A stretch of DNA of 37,358 bases from Caulobacterales bacterium (GTDB taxonomy: Bacteria; Pseudomonadota; Alphaproteobacteria; Caulobacterales; Caulobacteraceae): positions 1-37,358 of the forward strand of contig CANJKM010000005.1 of the NCBI GenBank assembly GCA_947474805.1, given 5' to 3'. Below the pieces are notes generated by a model. That model searched no databases, was not told the origin of the DNA, and saw only the letters and a list, made by a program, of their open reading frames with translations. A program made the position numbers and the translations under genes. Positions within the stretch are counted from its first letter, which is position 1; each line of letters starts with the position of its first letter. Shown here in pieces: positions 9,402 through 18,221 of this stretch.

Positions 9402-12290
9402 ATGCCTCTGATCAAGGAAACCGACTACGGCACGCCGAAGTCGAAACAGACCGAGGAAGTCACCCTCACCATTGACGGGATGGAGGTCACGGTCGCGGCC
9501 GGCACCTCGATCATGCGCGCCGCCCAGGAGATGGGGACCCGCATCCCCAAGCTCTGCGCCACCGACATGATGGACGCCTACGGCTCCTGCCGCATGTGCC
9601 TGGTCCAGATCGAAGGGCGCGCCGGCACGCCCGCTTCATGCACCACGCCGGTCGCGCCGGGCATGAAGGTCACCACCCAGAACGAGAAGCTGGCCAAGCT
9701 GCGCAAGGGCGTGATGGAGCTCTACATCTCCGACCACCCGCTCGACTGCCTGACCTGCGCCGCCAATGGCGACTGCGAGCTGCAGGACACCGCCGGCGAA
9801 GTCGGCCTGCGCGAGGTCCGCTACGGCTACGAGGGCCGCAACCACGTCTTCGCCAAGTCGAACGGGGCCGCCAATCCGGACTTCATGGGCAAGGATACGT
9901 CCAACCCCTATTTCACCTACGACCCGTCCAAATGCATCGTCTGCTCGCGCTGCGTGCGCGCCTGCGACGAAGTCCAAGGCACCTTCGCCCTGACCATCGC
10001 CGGCCGGGGCATGGATAGCCGGGTCTCGCCCAGCCAGATGCAGCCCTTTATGGAGAGCGAGTGCGTCTCCTGCGGCGCCTGCGTCCAGGCCTGCCCGACC
10101 GCCACCCTGACCGAGAAGGCCGTGATCGAGATCGGCCAGCCGGAACACTCCAAGATCACCACCTGCGCCTATTGTGGCGTCGGCTGCACCTTCAAGGCCG
10201 AGATGCGCGGCGAGCAACTCGTCCGTATGGTTCCCTATAAGGACGGCAAGGCCAACCACGGCCACAGCTGCATCAAGGGCCGCTTCGCCTGGGGCTACGC
10301 CACCCACCAGGAGCGGATCACCAAGCCGATGATCCGCTCATCGACCGCCGAGCCCTGGCGCGAAGTCAGCTGGGAGGAGGCGATCAAATACACCGCCTCC
10401 GAGTTCAAGCGCATCCAGGCCAAATTCGGCCGGCTTTCGGTCGGCGGCATCACCTCCTCGCGCTGCACCAACGAAGAGACCTATCTGGTTCAGAAGCTGA
10501 TCCGCGCGGGCTTCGGCAACAACAACGTCGATACCTGCGCCCGCGTCTGCCATTCGCCGACCGGCTATGGCCTGAAAACCACGCTGGGCACCTCGGCCGG
10601 CACCCAGGAGTTCGACAGCGTCGAACAAGCGGATGTCATCCTGGTCATCGGGTGCAACCCGACCGACGGCCACCCGGTGTTCGCCTCCCGCATGAAACAG
10701 CGGCTGCGCGAGGGCGCCAGGCTGATCGTGATCGACCCGCGCCGGATCGATCTGGTCAAGACCGCCCACATCAAGGCCGACCACCACCTGGCCCTGCGCC
10801 CCGGCACCAATGTCGCCATGCTGACCGCGCTCGCCCACGTCATCGTCACCGAGGGCCTGGTCGACCAGAAATACGTGCAGGAACGTTGCGAGATCGAGGC
10901 CTTCGAGGACTGGGCGGCGTTTGTCTCCCAACCCCAGAACAGCCCCGAGGCGACCGAGCAATACACCGGCGTCCCGGCGTCCGATGTGCGCGCCGCCGCC
11001 CGCCTCTACGCCACCGGCGGCCGGGCCGCGATCTTCTACGGCCTGGGCGTCACCGAGCATAGCCAGGGCTCCACCTCGGTGCTGGCGATCGCCAACCTCG
11101 CCATGGCCACAGGCAACATCGGGCTGGAGGGCGCGGGCGTGAACCCGCTGCGCGGTCAGAACAACGTCCAGGGCGCCTGCGACATGGGCTCCTTCCCGCA
11201 CGAGTTCACCGGGTATCGCCACGTCTCCGACGAGGTCGCGCGCGGCATCTTCGAGACGGCCTGGGGCGTCGAGCTCGATCCCGAGCCGGGCCTGCGCATC
11301 AACAACATGCTCGACGCCGCCGTCGACGGTCAGTTCAAGGGCATCTACATCCAGGGCGAGGACATCCTGCAGTCCGACCCCAACACCAAACACGTCTCCG
11401 CGGGCCTGGCGGCCATGGAGTGCGTGGTGGTGCAGGACCTGTTCCTGAACGAGACCGCCAACCACGCCCACGTCTTCCTGCCGGGCTCCTCCTTCCTGGA
11501 GAAGGACGGCACCTTCACCAACGCCGAGCGCCGCATCCAGCGGGTGCGCAAGGTGATGAGCCCGCTCAACGGCTATGGCGACTGGGAGGTCACCGTCCTC
11601 CTGGCCAAGGCGCTGGGCATGAAGGACATGGACTACGCCCATCCGTCTCAGATCATGGACGAGATCGCGGCCACCACCCCGACCTTCAAGGGCGTCTCCT
11701 TCGACAAGCTCGACGAACTCGGCTCGCTGCAATGGCCGGTCACCGACGCGGCGCCGGAAGGCACCCCGACGATGCACATCGGCGGCTTCGTGCGGGGCAA
11801 GGGCAACTTCGTCGTCACCGAGTACGTGCCGACCGACGAGAAGGTCGGGCCGCGCTTCCCTCTGCTGCTGACAACGGGCCGGATCCTCAGTCACTACAAC
11901 GTCGGCGCCCAGACCCGCCGCACCGGCAATGTCGCGTTCCACAAGGAGGACGTGCTGGAAATCCACGCCCAGGACGCCGAGGATCGCGGCATCCGCGACG
12001 GCGACTGGGTCAAGCTGGCCAGCCGTTCGGGCGACACCACGCTTCGCGCCGAGATCACCGACCGGGTCGCGCCGGGCGTGGTCTACACCACCTTCCACCA
12101 CCCGGTGACGCAAGCCAACGTCATCACCACCGACTACTCCGACTGGGCCACCAACTGCCCCGAGTACAAGGTGACGGCGGTGCAGGTGGCCATCTCCAAC
12201 GGCCCGACCGAGTGGCAGGAGCGCTACGAGGCCTTCGCCGAGAAGAGCCGCCGGATCGCCAAGCCCGCCGCCATGGAGCCGGCTGAGTGA
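9402..12290 (+). CDS. fdsA: molybdenum-dependent formate dehydrogenase alpha subunit (Cys-type active site)
   Basis: N-terminal 2Fe-2S/NuoG-like region, 4Fe-4S CIVCSRCVRACDE, CAYCGVGCTF, active site DTCARVCHSPTGYG, molydopterin domains; no in-frame TGA/Sec needed. Confidence 0.95.
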   Translation: MPLIKETDYGTPKSKQTEEVTLTIDGMEVTVAAGTSIMRAAQEMGTRIPKLCATDMMDAYGSCRMCLVQIEGRAGTPASCTTPVAPGMKVTTQNEKLAKLRKGVMELYISDHPLDCLTCAANGDCELQDTAGEVGLREVRYGYEGRNHVFAKSNGAANPDFMGKDTSNPYFTYDPSKCIVCSRCVRACDEVQGTFALTIAGRGMDSRVSPSQMQPFMESECVSCGACVQACPTATLTEKAVIEIGQPEHSKITTCAYCGVGCTFKAEMRGEQLVRMVPYKDGKANHGHSCIKGRFAWGYATHQERITKPMIRSSTAEPWREVSWEEAIKYTASEFKRIQAKFGRLSVGGITSSRCTNEETYLVQKLIRAGFGNNNVDTCARVCHSPTGYGLKTTLGTSAGTQEFDSVEQADVILVIGCNPTDGHPVFASRMKQRLREGARLIVIDPRRIDLVKTAHIKADHHLALRPGTNVAMLTALAHVIVTEGLVDQKYVQERCEIEAFEDWAAFVSQPQNSPEATEQYTGVPASDVRAAARLYATGGRAAIFYGLGVTEHSQGSTSVLAIANLAMATGNIGLEGAGVNPLRGQNNVQGACDMGSFPHEFTGYRHVSDEVARGIFETAWGVELDPEPGLRINNMLDAAVDGQFKGIYIQGEDILQSDPNTKHVSAGLAAMECVVVQDLFLNETANHAHVFLPGSSFLEKDGTFTNAERRIQRVRKVMSPLNGYGDWEVTVLLAKALGMKDMDYAHPSQIMDEIAATTPTFKGVSFDKLDELGSLQWPVTDAAPEGTPTMHIGGFVRGKGNFVVTEYVPTDEKVGPRFPLLLTTGRILSHYNVGAQTRRTGNVAFHKEDVLEIHAQDAEDRGIRDGDWVKLASRSGDTTLRAEITDRVAPGVVYTTFHHPVTQANVITTDYSDWATNCPEYKVTAVQVAISNGPTEWQERYEAFAEKSRRIAKPAAMEPAE

Positions 12291-12652
12291 ACGCGGTCGA
12301 CATCCAACACGGCCCGGGCGGCGAGCACGCGCATTCCACCGTCGATCGGCTGGTCTATATGGCCAACCAGATCTCCGACTTCTTCAAGTCGCAGGGCCAT
12401 GGCGAGGAGAGCCAGCCAGCCCGCATCCTGGGCGTGGCCAACCACATCCGCGCCTTCTGGGACCCGCGCATGCGGCGGCTGATCTTCGACCATGTCGAGC
12501 AGCACGGCGGGGAGGGGCTGAAACCCCTGGCCAAGGCGGCGATCGAGCATCTGATCGAGGTGGCCAACTCGCCCCAGTCGGCCCCTGCGGCCCATGTCGC
12601 CGCCGGCGGTTCGCACCGCGCGGGCCCGGGCCCCGGCGACGACGCGGGATAG
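12287..12652 (+). CDS. fdsD: formate dehydrogenase subunit delta
   Basis: RLVYMANQISDFFKSQG...ANHIRAFWDPRMRRLIFDHVEQHGGEGLKPLAKAAIEHL matches the FdsD family; 4-bp overlap with fdsA. Confidence 0.93.
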   Translation: MNAVDIQHGPGGEHAHSTVDRLVYMANQISDFFKSQGHGEESQPARILGVANHIRAFWDPRMRRLIFDHVEQHGGEGLKPLAKAAIEHLIEVANSPQSAPAAHVAAGGSHRAGPGPGDDAG

Positions 12653-12653
12653 G

Positions 12654-13424
12654 ATGGCGGTCCCGGTCGACGATCGCGGCTTCACGCTCGGCGACGGCCT
12701 GTTCGAGACCCTGCTGGTTGTGGAGGGCAAGCCCCTCAACTGGGAGGCCCACATCGACCGGCTGCATCGCGGCTGCGAGGCGTTGGGCCTGCCCAAGCCC
12801 GCCCCGATCGACTGTCTCTCCGCCGCCGAATACGCCGTCGAGGCCGCCGGGCCGCTGCGCCGGGCCGCCGTCCGCATCAACCTGACCGCGGGCCCCGGCG
12901 GACGCGGGCTCGACCGGCCCGAGCAGCCCGGCCGCGGCCTGACGGCCAGCGCGTCGCCCATCTTCGGTCCAGGCTGGCCGGTCCGCCTGCTGACCTCGCC
13001 GATCCGCCGCAACGAGGGCTCGCCGACCAGCCGGCTGAAGAGTCTGGCCTATCTCGACAATGTGCTGGCCCGCCGCGACGCCGGCCTGCGCGGCGCCGAC
13101 GAGGCGCTGATGCTCAACAACCGGGGCGAGCTCGCCTGCGCCGCCGCCGCCAACCTGTTCTGGATCGAGGGGCGGGAGCTGTTCACGCCGGCGCTCGACT
13201 GCGGCGTGCTCGACGGCACGGTCCGCGCGGCCCTGCTGGCGCGGACTGGCGCGCATGAGGTCAAGGCCGGCCCCGAGACCCTGCTGGCGGCCGACGCCCT
13301 GTTCCTCACCAACAGCCTGATCGGAGTCGCGCCGGTGCAGAGTCTCGACGGCCACGATTTCGAGGACCACCCGCGCCTGGCCGAGCTGAGCGCGCTCCTG
13401 GCCGACCTGGTTCCGGCGGCCTAG
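12654..13424 (+). CDS. aminotransferase class IV (PabC/aminodeoxychorismate lyase-like)
   Basis: VDDRGFTLGDGLFETLLVVEGKPLNWEAHIDRL and SLAYLDNVLARRDAGLRGADEALMLNNRGELACAAAANLFW are fold-type IV PLP enzyme signatures; ORF-track start 12594 moved to the ATG at 12654. Confidence 0.88.
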   Translation: MAVPVDDRGFTLGDGLFETLLVVEGKPLNWEAHIDRLHRGCEALGLPKPAPIDCLSAAEYAVEAAGPLRRAAVRINLTAGPGGRGLDRPEQPGRGLTASASPIFGPGWPVRLLTSPIRRNEGSPTSRLKSLAYLDNVLARRDAGLRGADEALMLNNRGELACAAAANLFWIEGRELFTPALDCGVLDGTVRAALLARTGAHEVKAGPETLLAADALFLTNSLIGVAPVQSLDGHDFEDHPRLAELSALLADLVPAA

Positions 13425-13433
13425 GCTCGCGCC

Positions 13434-14246
13434 ATGGAAGGCGACCGGCCCCCCGCGTTCGAGACCCATCCCGCGCAGGCTTGGCGGACCGACGGCGCCG
13501 TCGAGGCGATCACGCGCGACCTGCCCGACGAGGTCCCGGTTGGGCTGACCTATGACGGCCGGCCGCATGTTGTGCTGATGGCCACGCCCGCCGACCTCGA
13601 GGACCTGGCCCTCGGCTTCACCCTGACCGAGCAGATCGCGCGCCTGTCGGAGGTCGTCGGCGTCGTCGCCAAGGCGGAGCCGGAGGGGATGACGGTCGAT
13701 CTCAGCCTGACCGCCGCCGGCCGACGCGCCCGCGCCGGCGCCCGCACCCGGCTGATGGAGGCCCGCTCCAGCTGCGGCCTCTGCGGGGTGCAGACCCTGG
13801 CGGCCGCCGTCCGGAGCCTTGAGCCCGCGCCCGAGGGCCTGAGCGTCAGCCGCACCGCGATCCAGAAGGCGCTGGCCGAACTCGAAGCGGGTCAGACCTA
13901 CGGCCGGCTGACCCGCGCCATGCACGCCGCCGCCTGGTTCGATCCGGACGGGACGCTGCGGTTGGTCCGCGAGGACATCGGCCGCCACAACGCGCTCGAC
14001 AAGCTGATCGGCGCCGCCTTCCGGGCCGAGCTCGACCCGACGCGGGCCTTCATCGTCGTCACCAGCCGCCTGTCCTATGAGATGGTCGAGAAGGCCGCCG
14101 CCTCGGGGGTCTCGGTTCTGGTCGCCATCTCGGCTCCGACCGCGCTCGCCATCCGCAAGGCCGAGGCCGCCGGAATGACCCTGGTCGCCCTGGCCCGGAC
14201 CGACGGCCACGCCGTCTTCACACGCCCCGACCGCATCGTCCCATGA
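13434..14246 (+). CDS. fdhD: formate dehydrogenase accessory sulfurtransferase FdhD
   Basis: DLEDLALGFTLTEQIA, SSCGLCGVQTL, MHAAAWFDPDG...REDIGRHNALDKLIG, VTSRLSYEMVEKAAASGVSVLVAISAPTALAI. Confidence 0.95.
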   Translation: MEGDRPPAFETHPAQAWRTDGAVEAITRDLPDEVPVGLTYDGRPHVVLMATPADLEDLALGFTLTEQIARLSEVVGVVAKAEPEGMTVDLSLTAAGRRARAGARTRLMEARSSCGLCGVQTLAAAVRSLEPAPEGLSVSRTAIQKALAELEAGQTYGRLTRAMHAAAWFDPDGTLRLVREDIGRHNALDKLIGAAFRAELDPTRAFIVVTSRLSYEMVEKAAASGVSVLVAISAPTALAIRKAEAAGMTLVALARTDGHAVFTRPDRIVP

Positions 14247-14803
14247 AAATCGGCGGCCTTGTGTTGGCGGGAGGCCTTTCCAGCCGCTTCGGCAGCGAGA
14301 AGGCCGTGGCCGGCCACAAGGGCCGGACGATGATGGCCTGGCCGGTCGATCTCCTGCGTCTGAGCTGCGCCGAGGTCGCCGTCAGCGTGAAACCGGGCGA
14401 CGCCGCCGAGGCCCTGGCGGCCGAGTGGGGGCTGGAGCGCCTCTTCGACGCGCCGGGCGATCCCCTGGGGCCGCTCTCGGGCGTGAAGGCGGGTCTGGCC
14501 TGGGCCGAGGGCAGGGGGTTTGATCTTGTGGCGGTCGCGCCCTGCGACACGCCCGAGCTTCCGTCCGACCTGATCGCGCAGCTGGCCGAGGCCCTGGACG
14601 ATGCGGGCGCGGCCTATGCGGTGACGGAACAGGGGCCTCAGCCCCTCTGCAGCCTCTGGCGTGTGTCGGCCCTGCCAGTGCTGGCGGATCTGCTGCAGGA
14701 CGGCCACCCGCCGGTGCGGGTCGCCCTGGCCCGGCTGAACGCGGCGGCCGTCCTGTTCGAGGACGCCGCCGCCTTCCGCAACTTCAATACGCCCGAAGAC
14801 TAG
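14243..14803 (+). CDS. mobA: molybdenum cofactor guanylyltransferase
   Basis: GLVLAGGLSSRFGSEKA and VAPCDTPELPSDL motifs; ATGA overlap with fdhD. Confidence 0.9.
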   Translation: MKIGGLVLAGGLSSRFGSEKAVAGHKGRTMMAWPVDLLRLSCAEVAVSVKPGDAAEALAAEWGLERLFDAPGDPLGPLSGVKAGLAWAEGRGFDLVAVAPCDTPELPSDLIAQLAEALDDAGAAYAVTEQGPQPLCSLWRVSALPVLADLLQDGHPPVRVALARLNAAAVLFEDAAAFRNFNTPED

Positions 14804-15489
14804 CGGCCAGCGGGAGGCCGGATCAGCGGCGTTCCGGCCGGGGGCCCGGCGGGGCGCGGGGCGGCGGGCCTCGGCGCGGGCGGACGGGCCGCGGGGGCCG
14901 GAGCGGGCTGACTGGTCGGCAGGTCGATCTGGCGGGTCACGCCGCCGCGGATCTCGACCCGCTGCATCACCACCACGCCATCGCCGGTCGGGACGCCTGT
15001 GGCGTTAACCGGGCGGACGCGGGCGATCACGAACCACGACCCGTCTGGCAGTCCCTGGAAAGCGAACCGATCCTGGGGGTCGCAGGTGGTCGAGCGGACG
15101 AATGAGGCATAGTCCAGTCCGGCGCCGACGGCGGCGTTGCGGGCGCGCACCTGGGCCACGGTCTGGATCGCCGACTCGCTGGAGCCATAGAGGGCGGCGA
15201 TCCGGTCGCGCGAATAGGAGGTTTCCGGCGTCAGCGCGACCGATTGGCCAGAACAGCTCCAACGCTCGCCGACCCGCGGACGATAGGCGACACGGGCCAG
15301 GATGACATTGGCGCCCGGCTGACGCGACCAGGCGAACTCCTCGATCGGGGTCGGGGGCGGCGGGGGCGGCGGGGGTTCGGCCGGCTTGGCGATCGGATAC
15401 TGCGGCCGCTGCGGCTCCACATTGGCGCAGCCGGCCAACAGGGCGCTCAGCGCGACGGCGGCGGTCAGGACGGACAGGGCGCGCTTCAT
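14800..15489 (-). CDS. hypothetical lipoprotein with proline-rich linker
   Basis: Lipobox LLAGC, PPPPPPPP linker, C-terminal Pro/Ala-rich tail; stop overlaps convergent mobA stop. Confidence 0.7.
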   Translation of the reverse strand: MKRALSVLTAAVALSALLAGCANVEPQRPQYPIAKPAEPPPPPPPPTPIEEFAWSRQPGANVILARVAYRPRVGERWSCSGQSVALTPETSYSRDRIAALYGSSESAIQTVAQVRARNAAVGAGLDYASFVRSTTCDPQDRFAFQGLPDGSWFVIARVRPVNATGVPTGDGVVVMQRVEIRGGVTRQIDLPTSQPAPAPAARPPAPRPAAPRPAGPPAGTPLIRPPAGR

Positions 15490-15650
15490 GCGTCTTCCTC
15501 GAACTCGAAGCTCAATCTTAGCACTCTGCTGCTAACACCAAACCCGTCGCCTGTCCTTTCCTTCAGGCAAAAACGCGACGGGAAAAGGGCGCCATTCCCC
15601 TGGCACGGGAACTGCAACTCGCCATTTCGAACGTGTGGGACCGTACGAAA

Positions 15651-16793
15651 ATGCTGCAAGTCGACATCCTCTCGCCGCAAGACCTCTCCAGCCGGGACCG
15701 CGAAACCTGGCAGGCGTTCCGAAAAGCGACACCCGCTTTTCAGAGTCCTCTGCTCGGCCCCGACTTTGCTGAAACCGTGGCTGAGGTCCGCAGCGACACC
15801 GCGGTCGCGGTCTGGCGCCGGGGCGGGCAAACGATCGGCTTTCTGGCTCATCACCGCCGTCACGCCGGCCTCGCCCGCCCGATCGGCGCGCCCTGGTCCG
15901 ACTATCACGCCCTGATCACCGCGCCCGGCGAGACCCTCGACACCGAGGCGGCCCTGCGCGCGGCCGGGATCTCGGCCTTCCGGTTCAGCGGACTGCTCGA
16001 CCCACATGGCCTGTTCGACGGCGCGACGGCGGCGGATGTCGAGACCTACCGCATCGCCTTCCAAGATAGCGGCGAGGCCTATTGGGAAACCCTGCGCGCC
16101 CAGAGCCCCAAGCGGTTCAAGAACCTCCGCCGGCTCGAGCACAAGCTCGAGCGCGAGCTCGGGGCCCCGGTTCTGGCCCGCGACACCAACGCCCCGGCCT
16201 TCGAACAGCTCTTGGCCTGGAAGCGCGACCAGTTCCGCCGCACAGGCCTGCACGACGTTCTGAACCCGAGCTGGAGCCATCTGCTGATGCAGCGGCTGTT
16301 CCGCAAGCGCTCGGGGGCCCTGCAGGGCCTGCTTCTGACCCTGCGCGTCGACGGCAAGCCGATCGCCGGCCACTTCGGGGTGCGCGAGGGCGAGGCCTTC
16401 CACCCCTGGATCGCGGCCTTCGACCCGGCGCTCGCCGCCTATTCGCCCGGCCAGACCTTCATCTCCGAAGCCATCCGCGCCATGCCGCGCCTGGGGATTT
16501 CCAGCTACGACCTCGCGGCCGGGTCGGACCATTACAAGGCGCCCTTCGCCTCCGAGGTCGGGACCGCCCGCGTGGGCGTGCTCAGGAGCCGGTCGGCGGG
16601 TCCGATCACCTTCGACCGCGCGGCCGATTTCGCCGGCGCCGCCTTTGGTCCAGCCGGGGCGACCGCCGTCCGCAGGCTCGGCCGCCGCGTCGACCACATC
16701 GCCGAGACCGAGCTGACCCTGGGCGGCCGCATGCAGGGGCTGGCCGCGGCCATCGCCGCCAGCTCGCTGCGCTTCTCCGCCGAGATGCATTAG
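15651..16793 (+). CDS. GNAT/FemAB-like (CelD/BcsL-type) acyltransferase
   Basis: LGPDFAETVAEVRSDTAVAVWRRGGQTIGFLAHHRR; KRFKNLRRLEHKLERELG; TLRVDGKPIAGHFGVREGEAFHPWIAAFDPALAAYSPGQTFISEAIRAM. Confidence 0.8.
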   Translation: MLQVDILSPQDLSSRDRETWQAFRKATPAFQSPLLGPDFAETVAEVRSDTAVAVWRRGGQTIGFLAHHRRHAGLARPIGAPWSDYHALITAPGETLDTEAALRAAGISAFRFSGLLDPHGLFDGATAADVETYRIAFQDSGEAYWETLRAQSPKRFKNLRRLEHKLERELGAPVLARDTNAPAFEQLLAWKRDQFRRTGLHDVLNPSWSHLLMQRLFRKRSGALQGLLLTLRVDGKPIAGHFGVREGEAFHPWIAAFDPALAAYSPGQTFISEAIRAMPRLGISSYDLAAGSDHYKAPFASEVGTARVGVLRSRSAGPITFDRAADFAGAAFGPAGATAVRRLGRRVDHIAETELTLGGRMQGLAAAIAASSLRFSAEMH

Positions 16794-16801
16794 AGGCCAA
16801 G

Positions 16802-17703
16802 ATGATCCTGTCCGACCTGACCCCGCAAAAGGCCGCCCGCTTCGGCGCCGAGGTCCAGAGCTTCAGCCACGACCTGCAGACTCGGCCGATGTTCGATGAC
16901 GCCGGCCTGATCGAGGTGCTCGACCGCTATCCGCGCGACAAGCTCGGGGTCTTCACCATGGGCCTGGACCCGGTCGACTGGCGCAGCTGGAAGCGCGGGA
17001 CGGCCGAGGGCCTGACCGGCGAGCAGCTGTTCGAGGCCGTGCAGAAGGGGCGCATCTGGCTGAACCTGCGGGCGGTCAACCGCGAGCTCGACAGTTACGC
17101 GGGCCTGGCCCAGGAGATCTTCGGCGAGTTCGAGGCCAAGGTGCCGGGCCTGCGCACCTTCGGCCACGACGTCGGCCTGTTGCTGTCCTCGCCGCGCGCC
17201 CACGTCTTTTACCACCTGGACGTCCTGCCGGTGACCCTGTGGCAGCTGCGCGGCAGGAAGCAGATGTGGGTCTATCCCAAGGCCGCGCCTTCGTGTCCGA
17301 CGAGCAGCTGGAGCGGATCGTGCTGCGCGAGACCGCCGAACAGTTCGCCTTCGACCCTTCATGGGACGAGGCCGCCGCCGTCTACACCATGGAGCCGGGG
17401 ATGATGGTCTCCTGGCCCCAGAACGCCCCGCACCGGCTGGTCAACGACGACTGCATGAACGTATCGCTCTCGATCGAGCACCAGACGCCCGAGGCTGTGC
17501 TGCGGGCCAATGTCATCTACGCCAACGGGATCATGCGCCGCCGTTTCGGGAGCCGTCCGCAGCTGCAGGACGGCTTCAACGCCGCCAATCTCGCCAAGTT
17601 CGGACTGGCCCGGGCGGTGAAGGCGGCGCGCAAGCAAGAGGCCAAGCCCGCCATCGCTTCGAGCTTCAAGCTCTGCGACCGCCGTCCGGGCGCGATCCTG
17701 TAG
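16802..17703 (+). pseudogene. JmjC/cupin_8-like 2OG-Fe(II) oxygenase family gene, interrupted by an apparent -1 frameshift near 17280
   Basis: Two ORFs in different frames (16802.. in frame 2, continuing from about 17280 in frame 1) join into one protein: ...FYHLDVLPVTLWQLRGRKQMWVYPK|GRAFVSDEQLERIVLRETAEQFAFDPSWDEAAAVYTMEPGMMVSWPQNAPHRLVND...; HxD...H triad split across the break. Confidence 0.75.
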
Positions 17704-17707
17704 CGGC

Positions 17708-18082
17708 CTAGTTGCGGGGCGCCGCGCCTGACAGGGCCGCGGCCTCCGCCGCCGGATCGACGGGCGTCGCCGGACGCGGCGCCTGGGCCGGCGCGCTCGG
17801 CTCGGCCGCGGGCTTGGGATTGAGCGCCGACTGAATTTCCTGACGCACGATGCTGCGCACCCGCGCCTCGGTCAGGGCCTCGGGCAGGGGCTCTTCGGGC
17901 TCCTCCAGGGCGGTCGCGGTCTTGGCGCTGTTGGCGGTCGCGGTCATCCCAGCGCCCACGGCGGCCGGACTGTCGGCCGGACCCGAGGCGCTGCGCCGCC
18001 AGCCTTCATAAGCGCCGACCACCGCCAGCACCCCTACGGCCAGGGCGGCCAGCCAAACGGCCTGTCGCGGCAATCCGATCAT
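17708..18082 (-). CDS. hypothetical membrane-anchored protein
   Basis: 124 aa, single N-terminal TM, Ala/Pro-rich. Confidence 0.55.
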   Translation of the reverse strand: MIGLPRQAVWLAALAVGVLAVVGAYEGWRRSASGPADSPAAVGAGMTATANSAKTATALEEPEEPLPEALTEARVRSIVRQEIQSALNPKPAAEPSAPAQAPRPATPVDPAAEAAALSGAAPRN

Positions 18083-18221
18083 AAAACTCTCCGCACAACG
18101 CGGGCGAAGCTAACGTCACCCGCCGCCCTGTCAAACGCTCTTCGAAGCGGCGCGGGGGCTGGCTTGCGGCCCGTTTCGGGTTAGACACGGCTCCCAAGCC
18201 AACCAGAAGGGCGTTCGTCCC

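Noticed and set aside
10338-12113. 591 aa minus-strand ORF antisense to fdsA
   Set aside because: Low-complexity GC-driven shadow of a confident gene.
9402-12290. Selenocysteine-type formate dehydrogenase
   Set aside because: The active-site region reads ARVCHSPTGYG with Cys; no in-frame TGA.
12384-14210. 608 aa minus-strand ORF antisense to fdsD/pabC-like/fdhD
   Set aside because: GC-driven shadow spanning three confident plus-strand genes.
15486-16790. 434 aa minus-strand ORF antisense to the GNAT gene
   Set aside because: Shadow ORF without domain features.
17275-17290. Programmed -1 ribosomal frameshift in the oxygenase gene
   Set aside because: The local sequence T CCC AAG G does not fit a canonical slippery heptamer and I saw no strong downstream stem; deletion or sequencing error is simpler.
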